NCBI GenBank assembly: GCA_963747595.1
Contig: CAVVFO010000001.1
Span: 1 to 64,000, forward strand
DNA: 64,000 bases
Reading direction: 5' to 3'
Source: Oleiagrimonas sp963747595
Lineage (GTDB): Bacteria > Pseudomonadota > Gammaproteobacteria > Xanthomonadales > Rhodanobacteraceae
Shown here: piece by piece, positions 42,946 to 52,999 of the stretch
Numbering within the stretch: the stretch's first letter is position 1
Layout: every line of letters begins with the position of its first letter
Program-made: the position numbers and the translations under genes
Notes under the pieces: model-generated
What the model was told of the DNA's origin: nothing
The model's input: only the letters and a program-made list of their open reading frames with translations
Databases searched by the model: none

Positions 42946-43566
42946 ATGAACGTACTGGCACATGCACTGGTCGCCGGACGCACACCGGACCTTCAGGTCG
43001 GGGGCGTGCTGGGCGACTTCGTGCGCGGCCGGCCGGACGAGGCCTGGCCCCCCGGGCTGCGTGCGGGGGTTGTTCTGCATCGCGCAGTGGACGGCTTCAC
43101 GGACACGCATCCGCAGGTGGTGGATGCGCGGCGCCGGTTTGCCGCGCCATGGCGCCGTTACGCCGGCATCATGCTCGATGTGTGGTTCGATCACCTCCTG
43201 GCGCGTGATTTCGCGCGTTACAGCGAAATGCCGCTGGATGCGGTCTCGCTGCGGCTGCATGCCCATCTGCGGGACCGATGGGCCTATCTGCCACCACGCC
43301 TGCGGATCTTCACGCAGTACATGCAGCGCCACGATCTGCCCGCGGCCTATGCCGAACCGGAGATGATCGTGCAGGTGCTCGCGGGGCTGTCGCAACGCCT
43401 GAAGCGGCGCAATCCGCTGGCCGACGCGTTTGCGGTCCTGGCTGCCGATGAAGTTGCACTCCAGCGACATTTCGAGGCGTTCTTCCCCGATCTGCAGGCG
43501 TTCGCCGCACGTTGGCGCGCCGATTTGCCCGGCCCGGCGGCAGGCGAGCGGCAAGACTCGCCCTGA
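42946..43566 (+). CDS. acpH: Acyl carrier protein phosphodiesterase
   Basis: The 206-residue protein starts MNVLAHALVAG, has GDFVRG and HRAVDGFTDTHP, and contains the HD-like LDVWFDHLLARDFARY of AcpH. AcpH removes the 4'-phosphopantetheine arm from holo-ACP. It is divergent from the hydrolase gene. Confidence 0.9.
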   Translation: MNVLAHALVAGRTPDLQVGGVLGDFVRGRPDEAWPPGLRAGVVLHRAVDGFTDTHPQVVDARRRFAAPWRRYAGIMLDVWFDHLLARDFARYSEMPLDAVSLRLHAHLRDRWAYLPPRLRIFTQYMQRHDLPAAYAEPEMIVQVLAGLSQRLKRRNPLADAFAVLAADEVALQRHFEAFFPDLQAFAARWRADLPGPAAGERQDSP

Positions 43567-43617
43567 GCGTCTGAGCGTCTGCGCGGCAGCGCGGGCGTCG
43601 CGGCGAAGCGCACGCTG

Positions 43618-44139
43618 TCAGTGCGATTGCTTGACCATCCACCGCACCGTGTTGGCGATCTGGGTCCTGCTCAGTTCGGGATTGCCGCCCTTGGCCGGCA
43701 TGCGATTGCCGTTGGCGCCGGTGTAGCCGTGCAGGGCGTGCGCGATCAGCGTATGCATGCCCCGGGCGATGCGCGGCGCCCAGGCGGACCGGTCGCCCAG
43801 CCGCGGCGCGCCCGCGATGCCGGTCGTGTGGCAGGTGTGGCACAGGTGGGCATAGATGGCCTTGCCGCTGGTGGTGCCGCCGTAGGCGCCGGCGGCGCGT
43901 TCGGCGTCCGAGGCCTGCGCCCGGGCCGCGTCGATGGCAGCCTGGCCGCTCTTGCCTTCGTACACGCCGTGCATGGCCGTCGCGCGCGCCTGCTGCCGTG
44001 TCGGCGGGGGCGGACGATGGGTGTGCGGCGGCTGATCGCAGATGCTCCAGATCGTGCCGCCCAGCACGAGCGTCACGATGGCCAGCAGCACGATGGCCGT
44101 GGAGATCCGGCTCAGGGCAGGGCGCTCGGGATCAGGCAT
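43618..44139 (-). CDS. Membrane-anchored class-I cytochrome c (c5-like), copy 1
   Basis: The 173-residue product has one N-terminal transmembrane anchor (IVLLAIVTLVLGGTIW). A single heme domain follows with LCHTCHTTGIAGAPRLG and axial methionine NRMPAKGGN. It lies nine bases after the paralogue upstream, so the two form a tandem operon. Cytochromes c5 carry electrons between bc1 or quinol enzymes and terminal oxidases in the periplasm. Confidence 0.9.
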   Translation of the reverse strand: MPDPERPALSRISTAIVLLAIVTLVLGGTIWSICDQPPHTHRPPPPTRQQARATAMHGVYEGKSGQAAIDAARAQASDAERAAGAYGGTTSGKAIYAHLCHTCHTTGIAGAPRLGDRSAWAPRIARGMHTLIAHALHGYTGANGNRMPAKGGNPELSRTQIANTVRWMVKQSH

Positions 44140-44148
44140 GGAACGGCA

Positions 44149-44682
44149 TTACTGCGCCTGCTTGACCATCCACTTCACGGTGTTGGTGATCTGTTGCCGG
44201 GTCAGGGCCGGGTTGCCGCCCTTGGCAGGCATGTGGTTGCCGTCCGGGCCGGTGTAGCCATTCATGGCGTGCTTGACCAGCGTGTCGATGCCCTGGGCGA
44301 TGCGTGGCCCCCATGCCGACTTGCTGCCCAGCTTGGGCGCGCCTGCCACGCCGGTGGTATGACAGGTGGTGCACAGTTTGCCGTAGATGGTTTTGCCATC
44401 GGTGGTGCCGCCGTAGGCCACCTTGTCGGCTGCCGCCTTGGCCGCGGCCGCCTGCGCGGCCTGCATCGCGGCGCGTCCGGTATCGCCTGCATAGACGCCG
44501 CCGACCGGCGCCAGCCGGGCCTGGGTCTGCTTGGGCATGTCCGGATTGTGTTCCTGCGGAATCCCGCTGTAGATGGCCCAGGCCACACCGCCCAGCAGCA
44601 CGGCGATGATGGTCAGCAGCACGATCACTATGGAAAACTGACGCAGAAAGGCGCGGTCGGAATCACTCATCGGGTTGTACAT
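44149..44682 (-). CDS. Membrane-anchored class-I cytochrome c (c5-like), copy 2
   Basis: The 177-residue product has a transmembrane anchor (FSIVIVLLTIIAVLLGGVAW), heme motif LCTTCHTTGVAGAPKLG and axial methionine NHMPAKGGN. AGGGG before the ATG at 44682 decides the start. It is a close paralogue of the next gene and clearly arose by tandem duplication. Confidence 0.9.
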   Translation of the reverse strand: MYNPMSDSDRAFLRQFSIVIVLLTIIAVLLGGVAWAIYSGIPQEHNPDMPKQTQARLAPVGGVYAGDTGRAAMQAAQAAAAKAAADKVAYGGTTDGKTIYGKLCTTCHTTGVAGAPKLGSKSAWGPRIAQGIDTLVKHAMNGYTGPDGNHMPAKGGNPALTRQQITNTVKWMVKQAQ

Positions 44683-45103
44683 GCATTCCCCTCGACTCAC
44701 CGAAGCGACCGGATAGCTGCCGGCTCAGCGCGAGCGTCGCGACACGCAACATATCGCAAAGCTGGAAAGTATACCCACGCCGGCGAGAGCGAAAAAGCGC
44801 GAATTGGCGACTTCGCGCCGATCACCGCATCTGTGTCAACCGGCACGGTCCAAAAACGTTGTCTACACCTTATGCTACGCATGCAGGTAAATGAAGTGTT
44901 GCAGGGTGCTGCATGGTGCGGCCCGACCACCGCCGGGTCGTGTGGGGGGTGTCGGGACGGCGCGGATGCGGCATTTCAGCGCACTCGACGGTCGCCAGCT
45001 CCAAAGGCGCCGGTCAATACCCCACGGGCGCCGGTGGCGCGCAGCAGGTCGTGACGGCCCCCCATCCGCGTCCCCCGGTTGCTTTTTCAGGAGTGAGTCC
45101 CCC
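44683..45103. other. Divergent intergenic region, cytochrome genes/RND pump
   Basis: 421 bases lie between the divergently oriented cytochrome and efflux operons. Promoters for both directions must lie here, but I see no operator or terminator I can name. Confidence 0.5.
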
Positions 45104-46333
45104 ATGTCGCGTTGGAAAATCGCGCTCATCGTCATCTCGGTCGTGATCATTGGCAGCGTCGCGTTCGGCCTGTTTCATCACCATGCCGGCAAGGCGCCGC
45201 GCAAGGGCGCGTCTGCTGCGGCGGCATCCAGCCAGTCTTCGCCCAAGCAGGCGCCCGTGCCGGTCACAGTGGTGCCGGTGGTCGACAGCAATGTGCCGGT
45301 GTATCTGAAAGCGCTGGGCACGGTGCAGGCGCACCGCCAGGTCGCGGTGGTGCCGCAGGTGGGCGGACAGTTGCTGAAGCTGGACTTCACCGAAGGCCAG
45401 GAAGTGAAGAAGGGCCAGGTGCTGGCACAGATCGATCCGCGCAGCGACCAGGCGCAATACGACCAGGCGCTGGCCAAATCCAAGCAGGATCAGGCGCAGC
45501 TGAACTCGGCCAGAAGCACGCTCAAGCGTTACCAGAACCTGATTGCCAAGAACTTCGTCTCCAAGCAGGATCTGGAGAACCAGCGCAACACGGTCTCCCA
45601 GCTGGAGGCAACGGTGCAGGCGGACCAGGCCAGTGCGCGCAATGCCAAGGTGCAGCTCGATTACACCAAGGTGCGCGCGCCCATCACGGGGCTGACCGGC
45701 ATCCGCCAGATCGACCCGGGTAACGTGGTCAGCGCCAACAGCACCACCATCGTCACGCTGACCCAGGTCCATCCCATCGATGTGATCTTCAGTCTGCCCG
45801 AGCAGGACCTGGACCAGGTGCGCAAGGCCCAGACCGAGGGCGACCCCGGCGTGAGTGCCATCGGCCGCGACGACAGCAAGGTGCTGGCCAGCAATGGCAA
45901 ACTGACGGTGATCAGCAACCAGATCGACAGTCAGGCCGGCACGTTCCAGCTCAAGGCGCAGTTTCCCAACAAGGATACCGTCCTGTACCCCGGCCAGTTC
46001 GTCAACGTGCAGTTGCATGTCTCCACCGCCAACGACGTGATGGTGGTGCCGACCGAGGCCGTGCAGCGTGGGCCCGATGGCGATTTCGTGTATGTCGTGC
46101 AAGCCGACGACACGGTGAAAATGCAGCCGGTCACGGTCAGCGGGGATGATGGCGATACGCATTCGCAGATCAGCAAGGGGCTGAAGGTGGGCCAGCGCGT
46201 GGTCACCGAGGGCCAGTTCCGCCTCAAGCCGGGGACCAAGGTGCAACCGCTGAAGCCGGGCGAGCAGCCCAAGGCGCCGACAGCTGCAGAACTGAAGCAG
46301 GCGGCCGCGCAGAGGCACGGCCGTCATCACTGA
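45104..46333 (+). CDS. mdtA: RND efflux membrane-fusion protein (MdtA-like)
   Basis: The 409-residue periplasmic adaptor has an N-terminal anchor (IALIVISVVIIGSVAFGLF). A lipoyl/barrel-sandwich domain follows (VVPQVGGQLLKLDFTEGQEV; VRAPITGLTGIRQIDPGNVV) with a coiled-coil hairpin between its halves. The C-terminal beta-barrel and membrane-proximal domains complete it. AGGAGTGAG precedes the ATG. The two downstream RND transporters make this an MdtABC-type pump. Confidence 0.92.
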   Translation: MSRWKIALIVISVVIIGSVAFGLFHHHAGKAPRKGASAAAASSQSSPKQAPVPVTVVPVVDSNVPVYLKALGTVQAHRQVAVVPQVGGQLLKLDFTEGQEVKKGQVLAQIDPRSDQAQYDQALAKSKQDQAQLNSARSTLKRYQNLIAKNFVSKQDLENQRNTVSQLEATVQADQASARNAKVQLDYTKVRAPITGLTGIRQIDPGNVVSANSTTIVTLTQVHPIDVIFSLPEQDLDQVRKAQTEGDPGVSAIGRDDSKVLASNGKLTVISNQIDSQAGTFQLKAQFPNKDTVLYPGQFVNVQLHVSTANDVMVVPTEAVQRGPDGDFVYVVQADDTVKMQPVTVSGDDGDTHSQISKGLKVGQRVVTEGQFRLKPGTKVQPLKPGEQPKAPTAAELKQAAAQRHGRHH

Positions 46334-46409
46334 TCGAGGACGCCGCGCCCCGCCACCTGCGGGTGGTTGCGCCGGCGATTCATCCAGTCGCTAAGCAGGA
46401 ACGCATCGC

Positions 46410-49400
46410 GTGGGCTTTTCTACACTGTTCATTCGCCGGCCGATCGCCACCTCGCTGCTGATGGCCGCGGTATTGCTGCTGGGCATCATCGGCTACCGCG
46501 CGCTTCCGGTCTCCGCGCTGCCGGAGATCAGCGCGCCCAGCCTGGTGGTCACCACGCAGTATCCCGGTGCCAGCGCCAAGACCGTGGCCACGCTGGTGAC
46601 AACGCCGCTGGAGGGTCGGCTGGGGCAGATCTCGGGGCTGCACATGATGAGCTCGGACAGCGCCGCAGGCCTGTCCACCATCGTGCTGCAGTTCGACATG
46701 GACAAGGACATCGACATTGCCGCGCAGGACGTGCAGTCGGCGTTGCGCTCCGCCCGGTTGCCCGGGAGCCTGCCGTATCCACCGGTGTACAACCGCGTGA
46801 ATCCGGCCGATGCACCCATCATGACGCTGCGCCTGACCTCCAGCACGCGGCCGCTGCGCGACGTCAACAACTACGCCGATTCGATCATTTCGCAGAAGCT
46901 GTCGCAAGTGAAAGGTGTGGGCCTGGTGTCCATCGCCGGCGATGTGAAACAGGCGGTGCGGGTACAGGTCAACCCGGCGCAGCTGGGCAACATGGGCCTG
47001 ACCATGGAGGACGTGCGCGCCGCCCTCACTCAGGCCAACGTCAATGCCGCCAAGGGCTCGCTCAACGGCAAGGTGCAAAGCTACACCATTGCCACCAATG
47101 ATCAGATTACCAGCGCCAATGAGTACGGCAACGTCATCATTGCCTATCGCAATGGCTCGCCGGTGCGTCTGAAGGATGTCGCCAGGGTCGTCAACGGTGT
47201 GGAAAACAATCAGCTGGCGGCCTGGTCCAACGGCAAGCCCGCGGTGCTGGTGAACATTCGCCGCCAACCCGGCGCCAACATCATCCAGACGGTGGCCAAT
47301 ATCCACGCCATGCTGCCGCAGCTGCGCGCCACGCTTCCGGCCGATGTGAAGCTGGATGTGTTCTCCGACCGTACGGTGACCATCCGCGCCTCCGTGCACG
47401 ACGTGGAGATGACCCTGCTGCTGACCATCCTGCTGGTGGTGGCGGTGATCTTCGTGTTCCTCAGGCGCCTGTGGGCCACGGTGATACCGTCGGTGGCGGT
47501 GCCACTGTCGCTGATGGGCACGTTCGCGGTGATGGCGCTGGCGGGGTTGTCGCTGGACAACCTTTCGCTGATGGCACTGACCGTGGCCACCGGTTTCGTG
47601 GTGGACGATGCGATCGTGATGATCGAGAACATCGTGCGCTACATCGAGAAGGGCATGGGCGCGCGCGAGGCCGCGGAAACAGGCGCCAAGGAGATCGGCT
47701 TCACGGTGGTCTCGCTGACCGTGTCGCTGATTGCCGTGTTCCTGCCGCTGTTGCTGATGCCGGGTGTCACCGGGCGCCTGTTCCACGAATTTGCCTGGGT
47801 GCTGACCGCGGCGGTGGCCATCTCCATGCTGGTGTCGCTGACCCTGACACCGATGATGTGTGCCTACCTGCTCAAACGCGAGGCGCTGCCAGAGGGTGAC
47901 GATGCCCACGAGCGCATGCAGGCCGCCGGCAAGCGCAACCTGTGGACACGCACCGTGGAAGGCTACGGCCGCAGCCTGGACTGGGTGCTGGAGCACCGCG
48001 TGCTGACCATGGGCGTGTTCGCGCTGACCGTGGTGGTGACGGTGCTGCTGTACGTGTTCATCCCCAAGGGGCTGCTGCCCGAACAGGACACCGGCATGAT
48101 CACCGGCGTGGTGCGCGCCGACGACAACATCGCCTTCCCGGCCATGGAGCGGCGCGTGAAGGCGGTCGCCGCTGCGCTGCGCAACGATCCGGCGGTGGCC
48201 GGCGTGGCCTCGTTCGTCGGAGTCGGCTCCATCAATCCCACCCTGAACCAGGGGCAGGTCAGCATCGTGTTGAAGGACCGCAGCCAACGCGCCGGGCTGG
48301 ATACCGTGGTGCCGCGGCTGCAGAAGGACGTGGCCGACATTCCCGGCGCGGCGCTGTATCTCAAGCCCGTGCAGGACATCACCCTGGACACGCAGGTCTC
48401 GGCCACCGAATACCAGTACAGCCTCTCGGATGTGAATTCCGATGAACTGTCGACCTGGGCGCGGCGCATGACCCAGGACATGCAGAACCTGCCGCAGCTG
48501 GCCGACGTCGGCAACAACTTGGCCGACCGCGGCAAGTCGCTGCATCTGGATATCGACCGCAACACCGCCAGTCGCCTCGGCGTGCCCGTGCAGACCATCG
48601 ACGACACGCTCTACGATGCCTTCGGCCAGCGCCAGATCTCCACCATCTTCACCCAGCTCAACCAGTACCGGGTAGTGCTGGAGGTGGCGCCGCAATGGCG
48701 CGACAGCGAGGATCTTCTGAACAAGCTGCGCGTGCGCAGCAACGGCAGCGGCGCACTGACCGGTACCAATGCCACCAGCTTCGGCCAGCTGATCTCATCC
48801 AATTCGTCCACGGCCACGGGCATGGGCCAGTCCAACACCGGCATCGATCTGGGCGGCGGCAGCACGGTGCCGTTATCGGTTCTGGCCAAGGTCACCCGTA
48901 CCAATGCGCCACTGGTCATTACGCACCAGGACCAGCTGCCGGCGGTGACGATCTCGTTCAATCTCGCGCCCGGCTACTCCTTGTCCGAGGCGGTCTCGGC
49001 GATCCGCACTCTGCATGCCTCGGAACACATGCCCGCCTCGGTGCGCGGCCAGTTCATCGGCAAGGCGGCGGAGTTCTCCGCCTCCACCGGCGACGAGGTC
49101 CTGCTGCTGCTGGCCGCGATTGTCGTGATCTACATCGTGCTGGGTGTGCTGTACGAGAGCTACATCCATCCGCTGACCATCATCTCCACGCTGCCGCCGG
49201 CCGGCGTCGGCGCACTGCTGGCGCTGATGCTGTTCGGCATGAGTCTGTCGGTGGATGGCATCGTCGGCATCATCCTGCTGATCGGCATCGTCAAGAAGAA
49301 CGCCATTCTGATGATCGACTTCGCCATCGAGGCGCAGCGCGACGGTATGGCGGCGCGTGAGGCGATCCATCGTGCCTGCCTGCTGCGCTTCCGCCCCATC

Positions 49401-49640
49401 ATGATGACCACTGCCGCCGCCATGCTGGGCGCGCTGCCGCTGGCACTGGGCACCGGCATCGGCTCGGAGCTTCGTCGGCCGCTGGGCGTGTCCATCGTGG
49501 GCGGACTGCTGCTCTCGCAGCTGATCACCCTGTACACCACTCCGGTGATCTACCTGTACATGGAGCGTTTCGGCGACTGGGTACGTGCCCGTCGCGAGCG
49601 GCGCGCGCTGGCCAACGCGCAGGGTGAAGGTGCTGCGTGA
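46410..49640 (+). CDS. mdtB: RND efflux transporter subunit (MdtB-like)
   Basis: The 1076-residue inner-membrane transporter has twelve helices and two large periplasmic loops. Its start FSTLFIRRPIATSLLMAAVL and the TM4 proton-relay pair in ATGFVVDDAIVMIENI are typical HAE-RND features. The start is GTG with AGGA upstream. The next gene overlaps by four bases (GTGA). As in E. coli, MdtB and MdtC probably form a heterotrimer. Confidence 0.93.
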   Translation: MGFSTLFIRRPIATSLLMAAVLLLGIIGYRALPVSALPEISAPSLVVTTQYPGASAKTVATLVTTPLEGRLGQISGLHMMSSDSAAGLSTIVLQFDMDKDIDIAAQDVQSALRSARLPGSLPYPPVYNRVNPADAPIMTLRLTSSTRPLRDVNNYADSIISQKLSQVKGVGLVSIAGDVKQAVRVQVNPAQLGNMGLTMEDVRAALTQANVNAAKGSLNGKVQSYTIATNDQITSANEYGNVIIAYRNGSPVRLKDVARVVNGVENNQLAAWSNGKPAVLVNIRRQPGANIIQTVANIHAMLPQLRATLPADVKLDVFSDRTVTIRASVHDVEMTLLLTILLVVAVIFVFLRRLWATVIPSVAVPLSLMGTFAVMALAGLSLDNLSLMALTVATGFVVDDAIVMIENIVRYIEKGMGAREAAETGAKEIGFTVVSLTVSLIAVFLPLLLMPGVTGRLFHEFAWVLTAAVAISMLVSLTLTPMMCAYLLKREALPEGDDAHERMQAAGKRNLWTRTVEGYGRSLDWVLEHRVLTMGVFALTVVVTVLLYVFIPKGLLPEQDTGMITGVVRADDNIAFPAMERRVKAVAAALRNDPAVAGVASFVGVGSINPTLNQGQVSIVLKDRSQRAGLDTVVPRLQKDVADIPGAALYLKPVQDITLDTQVSATEYQYSLSDVNSDELSTWARRMTQDMQNLPQLADVGNNLADRGKSLHLDIDRNTASRLGVPVQTIDDTLYDAFGQRQISTIFTQLNQYRVVLEVAPQWRDSEDLLNKLRVRSNGSGALTGTNATSFGQLISSNSSTATGMGQSNTGIDLGGGSTVPLSVLAKVTRTNAPLVITHQDQLPAVTISFNLAPGYSLSEAVSAIRTLHASEHMPASVRGQFIGKAAEFSASTGDEVLLLLAAIVVIYIVLGVLYESYIHPLTIISTLPPAGVGALLALMLFGMSLSVDGIVGIILLIGIVKKNAILMIDFAIEAQRDGMAAREAIHRACLLRFRPIMMTTAAAMLGALPLALGTGIGSELRRPLGVSIVGGLLLSQLITLYTTPVIYLYMERFGDWVRARRERRALANAQGEGAA

Positions 49641-52600
49641 ACATCTCCGCGCCGTTCATCCGCCGACCGGTCGGCACTTCGCTGCTGGCCATCGGCATCT
49701 TCGTGGCCGGCCTCATCTGCTACACCTTGCTGTCGGTCAGCGCGTTGCCGCAGATCTCATTCCCGGCGATCTTCGTGCAGGCCAGCGAACCGGGCGCGGA
49801 TGCCAGCACCATGGCATCCACGGTGGCCGCCCCCCTGGAGCGCCATCTGGCCCAGATTCCCGGCATCAACATGATGCGCTCCAATTCCTCGGCGGGTTCG
49901 GCATTCGTCATCCTGATCTTCGATACCGACCGCAACATCAACGATGCCGCACAGCAGGTGCAGGCAGCCATCAATGCGGCGCAATCGGATCTGCCATCGG
50001 GTCTGAGTTCGCCGCCGGTCTACCACAAGGCCAATCCCAACGATGACCCGGTGGTGATGCTGGCGCTGACGTCCGCCAGCTCACCCTTGTCCAAGCTCTA
50101 CGACAGCGCCAATACGCTGCTGGTGCCACGTATCAGCCAAGTCAAGGGCGTCTCCAACGTGGATCTCGCCGGCAGCGCACAGCCGGCAGTGCGCGTGGAT
50201 GTGAACCTGCGCGCGCTCAATGCGCTGGGACTATCCTCCAACCAGCTGCGCAACGCGTTGACCGCGGCCAACGTGACCTCGCCGCAGGGGTTCCTGAGCA
50301 ACGGCCGGACGCGGCTGTCGATCACCGCCAACGACCAGCTGCATACGGCCAGCGACTTCGCCAACCTGATCATCGCCACGCGCAACGGTGCGCCGATACG
50401 CCTGAACGACGTGGCCAAGGTCTATCAGGGCCAGGAGGATACCTACCAGGGCGCCTGGTTCAATCATCAGCCGGCGATCCTGCTGTCGGTGTACAAGCAG
50501 CCCGGCGCCAATCTTCTGGACACCGTGGATTCGATCAAGAAACAGCTGCCCGAAATGCGCACGCTGTTGCCCGAGGGGGCCAAGCTGACACCATTTTTCG
50601 ACGGCACGCCCACGGTGCGTGCCTCGGTCAATGAGGTGCAGCTGACCATCCTGATCAGTCTGGGCATGGTGATCCTGACCATTGCAGTGTTCTTGCGCCG
50701 CATGGCGCCGACCCTCATTGCCACGGCGGCGGTGCCGCTGTCGCTGGCCGGCGCGTTCGTCATCATGTACCTGATGAATTACACGCTGGACAACCTGTCG
50801 CTGCTGGCGCTGGTGATCGCTGTCGCCTTCGTGGTCGACGATGCCATCGTGGTCATCGAGAACATCACCCGCTATGTCGACGCCGGAATGCCGCCGCGCG
50901 AGGCGGCACTGAAAGGTGCCAGGGAGATCGGCTTCACCATCGTCTCCATCACCGCCTCGCTGGTTGCCGTGTTCATCCCGCTGCTGTTTGCCTCGGGCCT
51001 GATCGGAGTGTTCTTCAAGGAGTTCACCGTCACGCTGGTGGCCTCGATCATCGTCTCGGCGGTGGTTTCGCTGACCCTCACGCCATCGCTGTGCGCCCTG
51101 TTCCTGCGTCCCGAGCGTGAACGGGAAAAGTCCTCGCGACTGAAGCGCGCTCTGGATGGATTCCACAACGGCATGCAGCGCGTGTACCGGGTGGCGCTGA
51201 CGTGGACTCTGCGTCATCCGCTGCTGATCGCCTTGCAACCACTGGTGCTGATCGTGCTGACCATCTTCCTGTTCGGGCACCTCAAGTTCGGGTTCTTTCC
51301 GCAGCAGGATACCGGGCTGTTGTCCGGGCGCGCTTCGTCCAGCCCTTCGGTATCCTACGCGCAGATGTCCGACCGTCTGCAGGCCATGATCGACATGATC
51401 ACCAAGGACCCGGCGGTGAAGAATGTCAGCGCCGAACTGGGCAGCAGCTGGCACGGCGGCAGCCGTGCCGATTTCACCATCCAGCTGAAGACGCTGGGCA
51501 ATGGCCGCAAGGCCTCCACCGCGGACGTGCTGGCGCGACTCAGTGCCAAGGGCAACCGGTTTCCCGGCATGGACCTGCGCCTGCGTCCCATCCAGGATCT
51601 GCCCAGCGGCGGAGGCGGCGGCTCCAGCCAGGGTGCGCAGTATTCGGTCTCGCTGGTCAGCAACAGCCTCGAGGAACTGCAGACATGGCTGCCGAAACTG
51701 GCGGCGCAACTGAAGACCGTCCCGGTGCTCAAGGATGTGGGGTCAGACGAGGAAGAGGGCGGCCTGGAAGAACGCATGGTGGTGGACCGCGACAAGGCGG
51801 CACGCCTGGGTGTGTCCGTGGCCTCGGTGGATGACGCCTTGTACAACGCGTTCGGCCAGCGGCAGGTGTCCACGATCTACTCGGACATCAACCAGTACAA
51901 GGTGGTGGTCAACGCACAGGCCAAACAGTCGGCCACGCCGCAGGCGCTGAAAAAAATCTACGTGCAGGGCAAGAGCGGCATGGTGCCGATCTCCGCCGTG
52001 GCGCATCTGGAGGAAGGCCTGGCGCCGGGGCGCGTGAAGCACGAAGACCAGCTGACCTCCATGGATCTGAGCTTCAATCTGGCCAAGGGTGTCAGCCTGG
52101 GCGACGCACGCACGGTGATCCAGAAGACCATCGCAGGCATGCGGCTGCCCGGCGATATCCATCTCAGCTTCGGCAACAGCTTCCGGCGTCTGCAGGAGTC
52201 GCAGGGCACCGGATTGATGCTGCTGTTTGCGGCCATTTTCGCGGTCTACATCGTGCTTGGCATCCTCTACGAGAACCTCATCCACCCGATCACCATCATG
52301 TCCACGCTGCCCGCCGCGGGCGTGGGCGCCATCCTGGCCCTGCTGGCCACCAACATGGAAATGTCGGTGGTGGCGATGATGGCGCTGGTGTTGCTGATCG
52401 GCTTGGTGAAGAAAAACGCCATCATGATGGTGGATTTCGCCCTGGTGCAGCAGCGCGCCGGCCATGCGCCGAAGGACGCCATCTTCGAGGCCTGCATGGT
52501 GCGCTTCCGGCCCATCATGATGACCACGATGGTGGCCATCCTCGCCGCATTGCCGCTGGCCATCGGCCTGGGTGCCGGCTCCGAGCTGCGTCGGCCGCTG

Positions 52601-52774
52601 GGCATCGCTGTCATTGGCGGCCTGATCTTCTCGCAGAGCATCACCCTGCTCAGCACGCCGGCGCTGTACGTGATCTTCGCCTGCCTCTCGGATCGCCACA
52701 AGGCGCGCAAGGCGCGACGCCGCGAACGTCGCGCTGCCCGCCGCCGCGCCAGGCTCGCCCGCCAGACCTCGTAA
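49637..52774 (+). CDS. mdtC: RND efflux transporter subunit (MdtC-like)
   Basis: The 1045-residue second RND subunit starts ISAPFIRRPVGTSLLAIGIF and has VAFVVDDAIVVIENITRYVD in TM4. Its GTG start overlaps the stop of the MdtB-like gene, so expression is coupled. Substrates of such pumps include bile salts, novobiocin and other amphiphiles. No outer-membrane TolC-type gene follows in the window. Confidence 0.93.
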   Translation: MNISAPFIRRPVGTSLLAIGIFVAGLICYTLLSVSALPQISFPAIFVQASEPGADASTMASTVAAPLERHLAQIPGINMMRSNSSAGSAFVILIFDTDRNINDAAQQVQAAINAAQSDLPSGLSSPPVYHKANPNDDPVVMLALTSASSPLSKLYDSANTLLVPRISQVKGVSNVDLAGSAQPAVRVDVNLRALNALGLSSNQLRNALTAANVTSPQGFLSNGRTRLSITANDQLHTASDFANLIIATRNGAPIRLNDVAKVYQGQEDTYQGAWFNHQPAILLSVYKQPGANLLDTVDSIKKQLPEMRTLLPEGAKLTPFFDGTPTVRASVNEVQLTILISLGMVILTIAVFLRRMAPTLIATAAVPLSLAGAFVIMYLMNYTLDNLSLLALVIAVAFVVDDAIVVIENITRYVDAGMPPREAALKGAREIGFTIVSITASLVAVFIPLLFASGLIGVFFKEFTVTLVASIIVSAVVSLTLTPSLCALFLRPEREREKSSRLKRALDGFHNGMQRVYRVALTWTLRHPLLIALQPLVLIVLTIFLFGHLKFGFFPQQDTGLLSGRASSSPSVSYAQMSDRLQAMIDMITKDPAVKNVSAELGSSWHGGSRADFTIQLKTLGNGRKASTADVLARLSAKGNRFPGMDLRLRPIQDLPSGGGGGSSQGAQYSVSLVSNSLEELQTWLPKLAAQLKTVPVLKDVGSDEEEGGLEERMVVDRDKAARLGVSVASVDDALYNAFGQRQVSTIYSDINQYKVVVNAQAKQSATPQALKKIYVQGKSGMVPISAVAHLEEGLAPGRVKHEDQLTSMDLSFNLAKGVSLGDARTVIQKTIAGMRLPGDIHLSFGNSFRRLQESQGTGLMLLFAAIFAVYIVLGILYENLIHPITIMSTLPAAGVGAILALLATNMEMSVVAMMALVLLIGLVKKNAIMMVDFALVQQRAGHAPKDAIFEACMVRFRPIMMTTMVAILAALPLAIGLGAGSELRRPLGIAVIGGLIFSQSITLLSTPALYVIFACLSDRHKARKARRRERRAARRRARLARQTS

Positions 52775-52790
52775 ACCGCTTACGCCGCCG

Positions 52791-52836
52791 CGTAGGGCGG
52801 ATCAAGGAACGCAGTGACGGATCCGCCTGCTTGCGC
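52791..52836. repeat. REPIN-like repeat, copy 4 (single arm)
   Basis: CGTAGGGCGGATCAAGGAAC...CGGATCCGCCTGCTTGCG occurs once without the inverted partner. A different repeat family begins about 15 bases later. Confidence 0.8.
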
Positions 52837-52849
52837 CAAACAACCCCAC

Positions 52850-52962
52850 CGTCATCCCGGCGCAGCTTGCGGAAAACAACCCTGTCGTCATCCCGGCGAA
52901 AGCCAGGATCCATTTTGATCTCCGCCAAAGCACAGTGGATCCCGGCTTTCGCCGGGATGACG
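52850..52962. repeat. Second REP family: inverted GTCATCCCGGCGAAAGCC pair
   Basis: A short truncated copy starts at 52850. A full pair follows: CGTCATCCCGGCGAAAGCC at 52886 and its inverse GGCTTTCGCCGGGATGACG ending at 52962, separated by about 40 bases. This type of hairpin is very common in proteobacterial genomes. Confidence 0.8.
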
Positions 52963-52999
52963 AACATGAGAGCTGCCTTACGAGACAGCTATCCACTCG

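Noticed and set aside
52850..52962. GTCATCCCGGCGAAAGCC inverted repeats as a possible CRISPR or attachment site
   Set aside because: This hairpin is a widespread REP-type repeat in proteobacteria, occurs as an inverted pair and has no spacer organisation.
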